From NCBI GenBank assembly GCA_024760505.1, contig CP058931.1:3544001-3608000 (forward strand): a stretch of DNA of 64,000 bases, written 5' to 3'. A model generated the notes under the pieces. That model was not told the DNA's origin, did no database searches, and worked only from the letters and a program-made list of their open reading frames with translations. Numbering within the stretch: the first letter of the stretch is position 1; the number at the start of each line of letters is the position of its first letter. This DNA is from Nitrospira sp. GTDB lineage: Bacteria > Nitrospirota > Nitrospiria > Nitrospirales > UBA8639. Shown here piece by piece: positions 17,407 through 27,220 of the stretch. Both the position numbers and the translations under genes were made by a program.

Positions 17407-20400
17407 CTACCTGCCTGGCATCGCAGAATGATATTCCTGCAGACAGCGAACCTCCATGGATGTTTTCTTCATCGCCTCTATTCCTGAGATGGCGGCTTGC
17501 GCAGCCTGAATGGTCGTAAAATAAGGAATTCCGCCGAAGACGGACGCCCTGCGTATCGGCGCGGAATCATCCTGGGAAGAGGCACCTCCCACCGTATTGA
17601 CGACCAATGACAGCTCGTTATTTTTGAGTAGATCTTCGATATGGGGCCGAGCCTCATTGATTTTATTCACCGTAACCACGGTGATCCCATGTGTCCGCAA
17701 AAAGGCCGCCGTCCCTTTCGTGGCATTCAGTGAAAATCCGAGCTGCGACAGTCGTTGTGCGATAGCAAGCGTCGCGGGTTTATCTCCATCTTTCACGCTG
17801 AGAAGGGCTGTCCCTGCCAAAGGCAACGGCATTCCCGATGCGGCCTGTGATTTGGCAAACGCCCAACCGAAGCTTCGATCAATCCCCATGACTTCGCCCG
17901 TCGAACGCATCTCGGGCCCCAACAATACATCGGCGACGCCAAGTTTGGTAAATGGAAAGACGGCCTCTTTAATGGCAATGTGGGAAAAAAGTGGGGACTG
18001 CGTAAAGCCTAAGTCTTTCAAGGTTCGCCCTGCCATGATTTTCATCGCATGTTTAGCCAAAGGCACACCGATGGCCTTACTGACAAAAGGGACCGTGCGG
18101 GAAGCGCGAGGATTGACCTCCAAGATATACACCGCCCCATCCTTGACCGCATATTGAATATTCATCAGGCCCACCACGTGTAATTCCTTGGCAAGAAGTA
18201 TGGTTTGGTGATTAATCGTCTTCAGAATATCGGCATTAAGGGAATGGGCAGGTAATGAACAAGCCGAATCTCCTGAATGAATGCCTGCCATCTCGACATG
18301 TTCCATGATGGCAGCCACCACGACGTCTGTTCCATCTGCTATGGCATCCACATCAACTTCTATGGCGTCTTCAAGGTAATCATCAATTAACAAGGGATGT
18401 CTTCCCAAATCCATCTCGTGTCTCTGAAGGTATTCATCTAATGCGTCGGCATCATACACGATTTGCATGGCGCGCCCCCCCAACACATACGATGGGCGGA
18501 CCATCACTGGATAACCAATGTTGACGGCTATAATATGAGCTTCATGTGAGGACCGTGCGGTACCGTTTTGCGGCTGCAGGAGGTTCAATTCAAATAACAA
18601 ATCACTGAATCGTTTTCGATCTTCCGCACGGTCAATGGCATCAGGTTGTGTCCCCAAAATTCTGACCCCTTCCTGCTCTAACGGGACGGCAAGCTTGAGA
18701 GGCGTTTGCCCTCCGAATTGTACGACGACTCCGTCCGGTCGTTCAGTCAGGATAATTCGCAAGACCTCTTCTTTAGTCAACGGTTCAAAATACAAGCGAT
18801 CGGAAATATCATAATCCGTACTGACGGTTTCCGGATTACAATTGACCATAATCGTTTCAATGCCTTCTTCTTTTAGGGCCATGGCGGCATGCACACAACA
18901 ATAATCAAATTCAATGCCCTGCCCAATCCGGTTCGGTCCTCCGCCTAAGATCATAATTTTTCTTTTTTGAGTAGGACGAGATTCACAGGAGAAACCCGAC
19001 GTGGAATAAAGATAGGGGGTATGCGCCTCAAACTCTGCGCCACAGGTATCCACTCTTTTAAACACCGTGCCATAGCCAGATCCTCTGACCTTTCGCCATT
19101 GACGAATGGTATCTTCCTCTCTCCCGATGAGTTGACCGAGCCGTTGGTCTGAAAATCCAAGATTTTTCGCTTGTTCAAGGAGGGTCACCAGGGAATCAGG
19201 GCATCCTTTGCGGGTGTCGTGTGAACGATCGTTCCCAATTTCCGCCTTACTTCTGCGAACCCATTCCGCCTCAAATTCTACGAGTTCTTCAATTTCATGT
19301 AAAAACCAGGGGTCAACGCGCGAAAGATGGTAAAGTTCCTCCACCGACATTCCGATTCGGAACGCATCAGCCAGAAACCAAAGGCGATCAGCGGTCGGGA
19401 TTCGAACCTGGGATTGAAGACGCTCATACAACGGATGAGCCGAGCCGGTAGAGTCTTTTTTTCCATTAAGTCCATGTAACGACATCAACCCATACCGGTC
19501 TGTTTCAAGGGAACGAATAGCCTTCTGCAAAGCTTCTTTGAAGGTGGATCCAAGTGCCATGGCTTCTCCCACGGATTTCATATGGGTTGTCAGCACCCGA
19601 TCAACACCATCAAATTTCTCAAATGTAAACCGTGGAATTTTCACGACCACATAGTCGATGGTCGGTTCAAAACAGGCTTTAGTCACTTGCGTAATATCGT
19701 TGGGGATCTCATCAAGGGTATAACCGACGGCCAACTTCGCAGCGATCTTGGCTATCGGAAACCCGGTTGCCTTTGAAGCCAAGGCGGAACTCCTCGATAC
19801 GCGAGGATTCATTTCAATAACCATCAAGGCACCGTTGTCCGGATTCAAAGAAAATTGAATATTGGATCCGCCGGTATCCACACCGATTTCTCGAATGATG
19901 CGGATGGCCGCGTCTCGCATATGCTGATACTCTTTATCAGACAAGGTCATGGCAGGGGCCACGGTGATACTGTCTCCGGTATGCACACCCATTGGATCGA
20001 AATTCTCGATGGGGCAGACAATGACCACATTATCTTTGGAGTCCCGCATCACTTCTAATTCATATTCTTTCCATCCCAGAAGCGATTGTTCGAGCAAGGC
20101 CTGTCCAACAGGGCTGGTCACAAGAGCCCAATCAATATACTTATCGAACTCTTCACGATTATAGGCGATATTGCCCCCTGCTCCTCCCAAAGTGAATGAT
20201 GGACGGACGATAGCGGGAAATCCAATTGTTTCCAGGAGCCGTACGGCTTCTTCTCTTGAGCGAAATGATCCGCTTGCAGCCACGTTTAATCCAATACGTG
20301 TCATCGCCTGTTTAAACAAGTCCCGATCTTCCGCTTTTTGGATCGATTCATAGGAAGCTCCGATAAGTTGCACTCCGTGCTTTTCCAGAATACCCCGTTT

Positions 20401-20709
20401 CACTAATTCCACGGTGATATTCAGGGCAGTCTGTCCGCCCATGGTGGGAAGCAGGGCATCAGGGCGCTCTCGCTCTAGAATGGCTTCCACGACTTCGACC
20501 GTAATCGGCTCCACATAGGTCCGGTCCGCGAGGTCCGGGTCGGTCATAATAGTGGCGGGATTACTGTTAACGAGGATGACTTCAAAGCCCTCCTCCTTCA
20601 GGGCCCTGCAGGCTTGCGTTCCAGAATAGTCAAACTCACAGCCTTGCCCAATAACAATCGGTCCAGAGCCGATTAATAAAATTCGATGAATGTCGTTTCT
20701 TCGTGGCAT
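17407..20709 (-). CDS. carB: Carbamoyl-phosphate synthase large subunit
   Basis: CarB makes carbamoyl phosphate from bicarbonate, ATP and ammonia passed from CarA; it feeds pyrimidine and arginine synthesis. The 1100-residue protein has both ATP-grasp halves (GSGPIVIGQGCEFDYSGTQACRAL at the start of the first, GGGPNRIGQGIEFDYCCVHAAMAL at the second) and the C-terminal MGS-like regulatory domain. It is slightly longer than E. coli CarB (1073). It starts 9 bases after the M48 protease gene. carA lies upstream but separated by sppA and the M48 gene, an unusual split for subunits of one enzyme. Confidence 0.97.
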   Translation of the reverse strand: MPRRNDIHRILLIGSGPIVIGQGCEFDYSGTQACRALKEEGFEVILVNSNPATIMTDPDLADRTYVEPITVEVVEAILERERPDALLPTMGGQTALNITVELVKRGILEKHGVQLIGASYESIQKAEDRDLFKQAMTRIGLNVAASGSFRSREEAVRLLETIGFPAIVRPSFTLGGAGGNIAYNREEFDKYIDWALVTSPVGQALLEQSLLGWKEYELEVMRDSKDNVVIVCPIENFDPMGVHTGDSITVAPAMTLSDKEYQHMRDAAIRIIREIGVDTGGSNIQFSLNPDNGALMVIEMNPRVSRSSALASKATGFPIAKIAAKLAVGYTLDEIPNDITQVTKACFEPTIDYVVVKIPRFTFEKFDGVDRVLTTHMKSVGEAMALGSTFKEALQKAIRSLETDRYGLMSLHGLNGKKDSTGSAHPLYERLQSQVRIPTADRLWFLADAFRIGMSVEELYHLSRVDPWFLHEIEELVEFEAEWVRRSKAEIGNDRSHDTRKGCPDSLVTLLEQAKNLGFSDQRLGQLIGREEDTIRQWRKVRGSGYGTVFKRVDTCGAEFEAHTPYLYSTSGFSCESRPTQKRKIMILGGGPNRIGQGIEFDYCCVHAAMALKEEGIETIMVNCNPETVSTDYDISDRLYFEPLTKEEVLRIILTERPDGVVVQFGGQTPLKLAVPLEQEGVRILGTQPDAIDRAEDRKRFSDLLFELNLLQPQNGTARSSHEAHIIAVNIGYPVMVRPSYVLGGRAMQIVYDADALDEYLQRHEMDLGRHPLLIDDYLEDAIEVDVDAIADGTDVVVAAIMEHVEMAGIHSGDSACSLPAHSLNADILKTINHQTILLAKELHVVGLMNIQYAVKDGAVYILEVNPRASRTVPFVSKAIGVPLAKHAMKIMAGRTLKDLGFTQSPLFSHIAIKEAVFPFTKLGVADVLLGPEMRSTGEVMGIDRSFGWAFAKSQAASGMPLPLAGTALLSVKDGDKPATLAIAQRLSQLGFSLNATKGTAAFLRTHGITVVTVNKINEARPHIEDLLKNNELSLVVNTVGGASSQDDSAPIRRASVFGGIPYFTTIQAAQAAISGIEAMKKTSMEVRCLQEYHSAMPGR

Positions 20710-20718
20710 GATGGGCTC

Positions 20719-21615
20719 TCAGGATTGTAAAACCGATCCAGATACCGGTTTTTTAATGGGAGATTCAGGTGATTCGGGCGGTGATGTCTCAGGATGATAA
20801 AATTTCAATGCTTGGGGAATCCAGGCTTCTATTTGATTAATCCGGGTCACATCCGAAGGATGAGTCGACAGAAATTCTGGAATCGCATTTTGACTGCGAA
20901 AACAAAATTTTCCTATCATTTTTCTCGGACACCCACTCATACGTTCCCAAAACGGCACCGCTTCCCTCGGATCGTAGCCGGCCTTGGCCATCAATTGAAG
21001 CCCGATGAAATCGGCTTCGGTTTCCTGGTCACGGGAATTGGGAAGGGCCACGCCTACTCCATAGGCGCTCATGGCCCCAATAGCCAAGCCAGGGTCGACG
21101 CCACCGGCGGCGGCTCCAGCCAAAGCACCAAGTTGACCGATTTGTTCCAAAATTCCACGGCTATATCGCTCGGCTCCATGCCGTTGCAACGCATGGGCAA
21201 CTTCATGTGCCATAACCGTTGCCAGCCCGGCTTCTGTTTTTGTGTATTTTAAAATGCCCGTAAATACGGCCACTTTGCCACCAGGCAATGCAAAGGCATT
21301 CACTTGATCGTCATCCTGAATGACGGCGAACTCCCAGACATATTCCGGTTTTTGGGCTGCCTTGGCAATGCGTTGTCCCACACGATTCACCATTAACGCT
21401 ATTTCCGGATCCCTGCTTAATGGTGCCGATTTTAACACTTCGCGAAATGCCGCAAGTCCCAGGGCAATTTCCTTTTCCTCCGAGATATAAATTAATTGAT
21501 CTCTAGCCGTCCCCGGAGCCTTTTGACATGCTGAACCTAGCAACAGGAACGCACACACCGCACTGGCCAAGAGCCATTGGAATGCCTTTCCAGAACCCGA
21601 TGGATCGTTGATCAT
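20719..21615 (-). CDS. M48-family metalloprotease, lipoprotein
   Basis: The 298-residue protein has an N-terminal signal with lipobox LLGSAC (Cys30), so it is likely a lipoprotein of the periplasmic face. The zinc motif is HEVAH (137-141), the third ligand is probably the Glu in ETEADFIG, and glycine/alanine-rich helices lie between. This matches the soluble M48 peptidases related to LoiP, YcaL and BepA, which act in envelope quality control. It lies 9 bases before carB and 36 bases after sppA, so two envelope proteases sit together inside the pyrimidine operon. Substrates are unknown. Confidence 0.9.
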   Translation of the reverse strand: MINDPSGSGKAFQWLLASAVCAFLLLGSACQKAPGTARDQLIYISEEKEIALGLAAFREVLKSAPLSRDPEIALMVNRVGQRIAKAAQKPEYVWEFAVIQDDDQVNAFALPGGKVAVFTGILKYTKTEAGLATVMAHEVAHALQRHGAERYSRGILEQIGQLGALAGAAAGGVDPGLAIGAMSAYGVGVALPNSRDQETEADFIGLQLMAKAGYDPREAVPFWERMSGCPRKMIGKFCFRSQNAIPEFLSTHPSDVTRINQIEAWIPQALKFYHPETSPPESPESPIKKPVSGSVLQS

Positions 21616-21651
21616 GGGAACAACATTTCTTACATCAGGACCACACCGATT

Positions 21652-22614
21652 TTACGGCATCCACATGTACAGCATTTGTGGTGTCCCTCCGGTCAATACG
21701 TTAAAGAGAGAATGCGCATCGACCTGGGGAAACCCGATAGGCCCAATTTGAGGAGGATCGAACCGTGAGTAGATATTCTGATGAGTTCCCCTTCCCCTCG
21801 TGTACGTGACAACTTTGGCCTGTTCCAAATTTGCTTCTTTTTTGGCCAAATCAATCGCCTCATCCAAATATCCAATGCTATCCACAAGACCCTTGGATTT
21901 GGCAATATCGGCCGTAAAAATCCGTCCGTCAGCTAGCGTGCGAATCTGCTCCATGCTTAATCCAGGTCTTCCCTCTTTCACCACCGAAAGGAATTGCTCA
22001 AACAAATGATCAATGGTCCCTTGGAAAATAGCCCGCTCTTCATCATTCATTGGCCGGAATGGAGAACCCATGGCTTTTTTAGGACCCGACACAATCGCCG
22101 CCGGTTGGACTCCGACTTTTTCCAACAGCCCCTCTGCATTCATGGTCACCATAATGACCCCGATACTTCCGGTAATGGTCGAGGGATGTGCAAGAATATG
22201 GTCGGCGGCCATCGCAATGTAATATCCGCCGGAAGTGCCCAAATCCATAATGGCCGCAATGACGGGGACAGCGCGTTTTTTCTTAAAGACTTTCAGCTCA
22301 TGATATACCAGATCTGAGGCCGTGACCGATCCGCCTGGAGTATTTATTCGAAGGATGATAGCTTTGACATGGTTATCCTCTTCGGCTTTGGTCAATTCCT
22401 CTTTGATCCGTGCCGGAAGACTGGGTTCCTCCAAGATACCCGATGCTTTGCCTGTCGTCAGCATGCCGGAGATATCAATCAATAATACCTTATCCTTTCC
22501 CTCGCCAGATATGATGGCTTCCTGGAGTTTTCCTCCTCCGGGAAACAAATCAACATGGATGCACCCGCTGACCAAAAAAAGGAAAAGAATTAGACAACAA
22601 CGAGTCATCGCCAT
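21652..22614 (-). CDS. sppA: Signal peptide peptidase SppA (short form), lipoprotein
   Basis: SppA degrades signal peptides left in the membrane after cleavage. This 320-residue protein is the short single-domain form, with an N-terminal signal ending in lipobox LVSGC (Cys18). The S49 nucleophile is the Ser in GTSGGYYIAMAAD and the general base is the lysine in SGPKKAMGSPFR. Its ATG overlaps the carA stop (TAATG), which points to coupled translation. Residues near the C-terminus (IYSRFDPPQIGPIGFPQVDAH) are beyond the catalytic fold and may be specific to this group. Confidence 0.93.
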   Translation of the reverse strand: MAMTRCCLILFLFLVSGCIHVDLFPGGGKLQEAIISGEGKDKVLLIDISGMLTTGKASGILEEPSLPARIKEELTKAEEDNHVKAIILRINTPGGSVTASDLVYHELKVFKKKRAVPVIAAIMDLGTSGGYYIAMAADHILAHPSTITGSIGVIMVTMNAEGLLEKVGVQPAAIVSGPKKAMGSPFRPMNDEERAIFQGTIDHLFEQFLSVVKEGRPGLSMEQIRTLADGRIFTADIAKSKGLVDSIGYLDEAIDLAKKEANLEQAKVVTYTRGRGTHQNIYSRFDPPQIGPIGFPQVDAHSLFNVLTGGTPQMLYMWMP

Positions 22615-23798
22615 TATCCCCGGCCTTTCATCATTTCCAGAAATTGTCGGAACACATATGAAGAGTCATGGGGGCCCGGAGAGGCTTCCGGGTGATACTG
22701 AATGGAAAGAATTGGACTCTCTAAGCCCGCCATCCCTTCACAACACCCATCATTCACACTCCGATGCGTGATTTCCATCCGTCCAACGCAAGAGTCAAAC
22801 TGTTGAGACATCAACGTCGTACGGACGTCTTCCTTGTGAGGAAGGCCAACAGCAAAATTATGGTTTTGCGAGGTAATTTCAATCTTTCGGGTGCGGAGAT
22901 CCATGACTGGATGGTTGGCTCCATGATGCCCAAAGGTTAGTTTATGAGTGTGCAATCCCAGGGATAATCCCAATATCTGATGCCCCAAACAAATTCCCAA
23001 CAGTGGTTTCCAACCCAATAGCTGCGTGACGGTTTCTACCGCATAGGGCACCCCTTCGGGGTCTCCCGGGCCATTGGATAACACAATTCCATCCGGATTA
23101 AGTCGACGGACTTCTTCCGCGGTCGTCGAAGCTGGCACAACCCGAACCTGACATCCCAGATCCACGAGACTTCGTAAAATATTCTGTTTCACACCAAAAT
23201 CCATGACTACCAGTTTCAAAGGGGGCTGAGCGGTGTTTTGAGTGAAAATGGATGGGTCACCACTAGCCGGGTCCATAACAATGGATCTCTCAGTCCATTC
23301 ATAAGCGTCCGGACAGGTGACCTCTCTCACCAGATCACGTCCAACCAGGGAAGGCACGGCCTTCGCCTTTTCCCGCAAGGCGTTGTCATCGAAATCTACA
23401 TGGGAAATGATTCCCATTTGTGAGCCGTGATCACGGACATGACAGGTCAGTGCTCGCGTGTCTATCCCTTGAATGGCCACAATACGATGCTCAATTAAAT
23501 AGTCTTCAAAAGATTGACGGCTACGCCAATTACTCCGGTACTTGGCCGCTTCACGAACAATAAATCCTTCCGCCCACACCCGATGCGACTCATCGTCTTC
23601 CGGAGTCACCCCATAATTCCCTATTTGGGTGGAGGTCATCAGCACGATCTGCCCTTTATAGGAAGGGTCGGTCAAAATTTCTTGATACCCCGTCATGGCC
23701 GTATTAAATACCACTTCCCCTACGGTTTCGCCTTCGAAACCGAGTGCACGTCCCTGAAAGATGGTTCCATCGGCTAACGCCAGAACTGCGGGCTTCAT
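22614..23798 (-). CDS. carA: Carbamoyl-phosphate synthase small (glutaminase) subunit
   Basis: CarA releases ammonia from glutamine and passes it to CarB. The 394-residue protein has the CarA-specific N-terminal domain (ALADGTIFQGRALGFEGETVGEVVFNT is its start) and a class I amidotransferase domain with the nucleophile Cys in GICLGHQILG and the His-Glu pair in QYHPEASPGPHDS. Length is normal. It follows the DUF4149 gene by 48 bases and its stop overlaps the sppA start. Confidence 0.98.
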   Translation of the reverse strand: MKPAVLALADGTIFQGRALGFEGETVGEVVFNTAMTGYQEILTDPSYKGQIVLMTSTQIGNYGVTPEDDESHRVWAEGFIVREAAKYRSNWRSRQSFEDYLIEHRIVAIQGIDTRALTCHVRDHGSQMGIISHVDFDDNALREKAKAVPSLVGRDLVREVTCPDAYEWTERSIVMDPASGDPSIFTQNTAQPPLKLVVMDFGVKQNILRSLVDLGCQVRVVPASTTAEEVRRLNPDGIVLSNGPGDPEGVPYAVETVTQLLGWKPLLGICLGHQILGLSLGLHTHKLTFGHHGANHPVMDLRTRKIEITSQNHNFAVGLPHKEDVRTTLMSQQFDSCVGRMEITHRSVNDGCCEGMAGLESPILSIQYHPEASPGPHDSSYVFRQFLEMMKGRG

Positions 23799-23846
23799 GG
23801 TCTTTCCTTTTTCATCTTCTTATTTCCGTTGTACGATCAAAGGTAA

Positions 23847-24377
23847 TTATGAGCGAGGAGCTATGGTGTGGTGAAAGAGAGCTTTCCGTACCTTTACAAT
23901 AAACAGTGAAGCCGCGAGACCAAAGTTCACCAGGTGGCAGGCTCGTACGACCATATGAAGACGAAAAAATTTGGCATAGGCGATGTCTTTGTCTTCTTTT
24001 GAGACCGCATCAAAGGCCTCTTCCTGTAAAGTAATGGCTTGGGGACCCAGAACCACCAGGATGCTGAACGTCATGAGGGCCATTCCGGCCAGAAGACACC
24101 ACTCCACGGAAGAAACGGCAAACATCTCGGAGGGGTTATGGCCAAAAGCCCGGAAGCGAATCACGGCCACCACACCTAATAAAATCAAAATCCAGACATT
24201 CATCAAGCCAAATCCATCAAATACTCTCCGTAAAAAGCGGCCAGCGGGTTCCATCCCGAAGGAATTAAAAACGGCCGGAATCACCAACGCAATAATGACG
24301 ACTAACCCGCCCACCCATAAGATTAAGGCACACAGTTCAAAAAGAAAACCCACGACCCCCCAGTTAATCCGCTTCAT
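23847..24377 (-). CDS. DUF4149-type (TMEM205-like) inner-membrane protein
   Basis: This 176-residue protein has four likely membrane helices (about 10-32, 55-72, 92-112, 145-165). The first helix region carries the pattern LCALILWVGGLVVI...VFNSFGMEPAGRFLRRVF seen in DUF4149 proteins, as I recall them. Function of the family is unknown. It is tightly packed with pyrC (9-base gap) inside the pyrimidine operon, which implies co-expression but does not show a role in pyrimidine synthesis. Confidence 0.75.
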   Translation of the reverse strand: MKRINWGVVGFLFELCALILWVGGLVVIIALVIPAVFNSFGMEPAGRFLRRVFDGFGLMNVWILILLGVVAVIRFRAFGHNPSEMFAVSSVEWCLLAGMALMTFSILVVLGPQAITLQEEAFDAVSKEDKDIAYAKFFRLHMVVRACHLVNFGLAASLFIVKVRKALFHHTIAPRS

Positions 24378-24386
24378 ACTTTTGAA

Positions 24387-25709
24387 TTAACGGGCATCAT
24401 AGACCATCCTGCCATCAACCAATGTCATCTTCACCTTTCCCTTCACTGTCCAACCCCCAAATGGCGTATTCTGACTTTTTGAGAAAAATTTCGTGGGATC
24501 CACCACCCACTCTTCATGAGGATCAAACACCACGATATCGGCATGTGACCCTGGCTGGAGGCTTCCAACAGGCAGATGAAAAAGCTGAGCAGGAGATCTG
24601 GTCAATTTATCAAGCGCCTGTTCAAGGGACAAGACCCCCTCATGCACCAGACGGAGGGTTAAGGGAAGAGCGGTTTCAAACCCTACAATCCCAAACGGAG
24701 CCGTATCAAATTCCAATTGTTTTTCTTGGAGAGCATGGGGAGCATGGTCGGTGGCAATGGCATCAATGGTGCCATCAACCAGCCCCTGCTTAAGGGCTTG
24801 AACGTCTTCATCCGTCCGCAGTGGTGGATTCATTTTGGCATTGGAATTATAACAGCGGACGGCTTCTTCAGTAATGGAGAAGTGATGAGGACAGACTTCT
24901 GCGCTCACCGGCAACCCTTGCCCTTTTGCATGACGGACCAGTTCCACCGAACGGGCGGTGCTCAAATGGGCCAGATGCACATGGACTCCGGTAAGATCCG
25001 CCAGAGCCAGGTTTCGAGCCACCATCACCTCCTCTGAGGCATCGGGAATACCTGGCATTCCGAGTTCAGTCGATACCATGCCCTCGTTCATGCATCCGCC
25101 ATCGGTTAAATGCAGGTCTTCGCAATGGTCCACAACAGGAATTCCAAAAGCCTTGGCATACTCCAGCGCCCGTCGCATGACCAAACTATTCATCACGGGA
25201 CGCCCATCATCCGAAATGGCCACACAGCCGGCGTCCACCAGCTCACCAATATCCGCAAGTTCTTCTCCTTCGGATTTTTTGGTGATGGCCCCGATCGGGA
25301 ACACCCTGGCCTTGCCGGCCTCTTGTCCTTGGGCCAACATAAATTTGGTGATGGCAGCGTTATCATTGACGGGCTGGGTGTTCGGCATACAACAAATGGT
25401 CGTAAATCCTCCTGCCACAGCCGAGGCCGCGCCGGTCGCGATGGTTTCTTTGTATTCAAACCCGGGTTCCCGTAAGTGGCAATGCAGATCGACAAGGCCA
25501 GGCGCCACAATCCAGCCATTGGCCTCAAGAATTGTAACTGATGAATCCTGACAAAGGGGGTTCGTCAGGGGGAAACCGATCTCAAGAATATTTCCATCTT
25601 GAATAAGCACATCGGCCCGTCCATTCACGTGGCCGGGGTCAATGACGATTCCACCTTGTATACAGAGCAGATGAGAAGAAGTAGGAGACAGTCCTGTCTT
25701 TTTGGTCAT
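24387..25709 (-). CDS. pyrC: Dihydroorotase
   Basis: PyrC closes N-carbamoyl aspartate to dihydroorotate, the third step of UMP synthesis. The 440-residue protein belongs to the longer, Bacillus-like type: metal ligands in DLHCHLREPG, substrate motif MPNTQPVND, further metal His residues in VHVHLAHLS and the catalytic Asp in ATDHAPH. It sits 9 bases after pyrB, in the standard pyrB-pyrC order of PyrR-controlled operons. Confidence 0.97.
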   Translation of the reverse strand: MTKKTGLSPTSSHLLCIQGGIVIDPGHVNGRADVLIQDGNILEIGFPLTNPLCQDSSVTILEANGWIVAPGLVDLHCHLREPGFEYKETIATGAASAVAGGFTTICCMPNTQPVNDNAAITKFMLAQGQEAGKARVFPIGAITKKSEGEELADIGELVDAGCVAISDDGRPVMNSLVMRRALEYAKAFGIPVVDHCEDLHLTDGGCMNEGMVSTELGMPGIPDASEEVMVARNLALADLTGVHVHLAHLSTARSVELVRHAKGQGLPVSAEVCPHHFSITEEAVRCYNSNAKMNPPLRTDEDVQALKQGLVDGTIDAIATDHAPHALQEKQLEFDTAPFGIVGFETALPLTLRLVHEGVLSLEQALDKLTRSPAQLFHLPVGSLQPGSHADIVVFDPHEEWVVDPTKFFSKSQNTPFGGWTVKGKVKMTLVDGRMVYDAR

Positions 25710-25718
25710 GTTGTCCGA

Positions 25719-26660
25719 TTACTCGTTAAGGGTTGAACGTTCACTAGATCCTGATAATAAATACATAAGGGCCATTCGCACAGAGACCCCGTTGGTCACT
25801 TGATCCAGAATCACCGCGACATTGCTATCCGCGACCGATGGTGAAATTTCCACGCCCCGGTTCAGAGGACCGGGATGCATCACAATGGCATCCGGTTTGG
25901 CGAGTTTGAGTCTTGCCGGAGTCAAACAAAAAAGTTTGGCATATTCTCGAAGACTGGGAAGTAACGCCCGCCCTAAGCGCTCACGTTGCAATCGCAGCAT
26001 GATGATCACATCCGTTCCAATCAATGCCTCATCAAGATCGTAGAACACCTCCACGCCGAAATGTTCGAGACCGAAGGGGATCATGGTTGGTGGAGCCACG
26101 ACTCTCACCTCTGCCCCGAGTTTGGTCAGAGCAAGAATATTCGAGCGAGCCACGCGGCTATGTGCAATATCGCCAACAATCACCACCACTAAGCCCGAGA
26201 CGCGTCCTTTTTTCTCTTTTATGGTAAAGACGTCCAAGAGGGCCTGAGTGGGATGTTCATGCCACCCATCTCCCGCATTGATCACCGATGATCTGACCGA
26301 ACGCGCAAGGTTTTCTGCGGCACCAGGAGATGGATGACGCAGCACAATAATATCCGCCTGCATGGCTTCAATATTTCTAGCGGTATCGACTAAGGTTTCA
26401 CCTTTCACCATACTGCTGGTCGAAGGCGAAAAATTAATGACATCCGCACTCAATCGTTTAGCGGCCAATTCAAAAGATGTTCGGGTACGAGTACTGGGCT
26501 CAAAAAATAAATTCACCACCGTTTTCCCGCGCAGAGCCGGAACTTTTTTAATGTCCCTCCCTCCGACCTCTTTCAGGGATTCGGCCGTCGTTAGAATCAA
26601 TTGAATTTGGTCAGCTGATAAGGCCGCAATAGTCAATAAATCTTTGCGTTCTAGACCCAT
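25719..26660 (-). CDS. pyrB: Aspartate carbamoyltransferase catalytic subunit
   Basis: PyrB joins carbamoyl phosphate and aspartate, the committed step of pyrimidine synthesis. The 313-residue protein has the carbamoyl-phosphate site FEPSTRTRTSFELAAKRL, then the SMVKGETL loop, RHPSPGAAENLA, DGWHEHPTQALLD and the C-terminal MHPGPLNRGVEI aspartate-binding motif. No regulatory subunit gene (pyrI) is present, as usual where PyrR controls transcription. It starts 7 bases after pyrR. Confidence 0.98.
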   Translation of the reverse strand: MGLERKDLLTIAALSADQIQLILTTAESLKEVGGRDIKKVPALRGKTVVNLFFEPSTRTRTSFELAAKRLSADVINFSPSTSSMVKGETLVDTARNIEAMQADIIVLRHPSPGAAENLARSVRSSVINAGDGWHEHPTQALLDVFTIKEKKGRVSGLVVVIVGDIAHSRVARSNILALTKLGAEVRVVAPPTMIPFGLEHFGVEVFYDLDEALIGTDVIIMLRLQRERLGRALLPSLREYAKLFCLTPARLKLAKPDAIVMHPGPLNRGVEISPSVADSNVAVILDQVTNGVSVRMALMYLLSGSSERSTLNE

Positions 26661-26667
26661 AATGATT

Positions 26668-27219
26668 TTATGGTGTTAAAATGGAGACCCGATCGTCCTG
26701 CCCTAATTCCTCAAAAAAGACCTGGACGTTTTCTTCCCGTGAAGTCGGGATGCTTTTCCCGACATAATTAGCACGAATGGGAAGCTGCCGATGTCCACGA
26801 TCGACAAGAACAGCCAGTTGAATTTCGGCAGGGCGCCCTAAATCCATTAACCCATCCAAGGCAGCACGAATGGTTCGTCCCGTAAACAGTACATCATCGA
26901 CCAGCACGATTTTCAAATCGGATATATGAAAGGGAATGGTCGTTTTTCGTATTTCCGGCTGATCTTTTCTGATGGAGAGATCATCCCGGTACAATGTGAT
27001 ATCCAACTCTCCAAGAGGCACGTCCCGTTTTTCGATCTGCTGAATTCTGAGGGCAATCCTTTTGGCGAGAAACACTCCGCCCGTCCGGATCCCCACCAAC
27101 GCTAACCCTTCAATGCCTTTATTCCGCTCTAGAATCTCATGACTAATGCGGGTTAAGGTCCTGGCCATTTCCTGGCCATCCATTAACAGTCGTTCGTGTG
27201 GTCGAGGAGCAGTGTTCAT
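26668..27219 (-). CDS. pyrR: Bifunctional pyr operon RNA-binding regulator / uracil phosphoribosyltransferase PyrR
   Basis: PyrR senses UMP/UTP and binds a loop in pyr mRNA leaders to favour termination or block translation; it also has uracil phosphoribosyltransferase activity. The protein from ATG 27219 has 183 residues, the usual size. The PRPP-binding motif is VLVDDVLFTGRTIRAAL, and the N-terminal ERLLMDGQEMARTLTRI is typical. A longer frame from 27279 would start inside the leader terminator hairpin, so I reject it. The ATG lies one base after the stop of an upstream leader ORF (TGA-C-ATG), suggesting re-initiation; GGGG sits 9 bases upstream. First gene of the pyrimidine operon. Confidence 0.96.
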   Translation of the reverse strand: MNTAPRPHERLLMDGQEMARTLTRISHEILERNKGIEGLALVGIRTGGVFLAKRIALRIQQIEKRDVPLGELDITLYRDDLSIRKDQPEIRKTTIPFHISDLKIVLVDDVLFTGRTIRAALDGLMDLGRPAEIQLAVLVDRGHRQLPIRANYVGKSIPTSREENVQVFFEELGQDDRVSILTP

Positions 27220-27220
27220 G

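Noticed and set aside
17597..18157. 186-codon plus-strand frame opposite carB
   Set aside because: It lies fully antisense to the conserved carB sequence, has no recognisable content and follows the codon shadow of carB.
24958..25551. 197-codon plus-strand frame opposite pyrC
   Set aside because: It is antisense to conserved pyrC motifs; the Ser/Pro-rich product is typical of a shadow frame.
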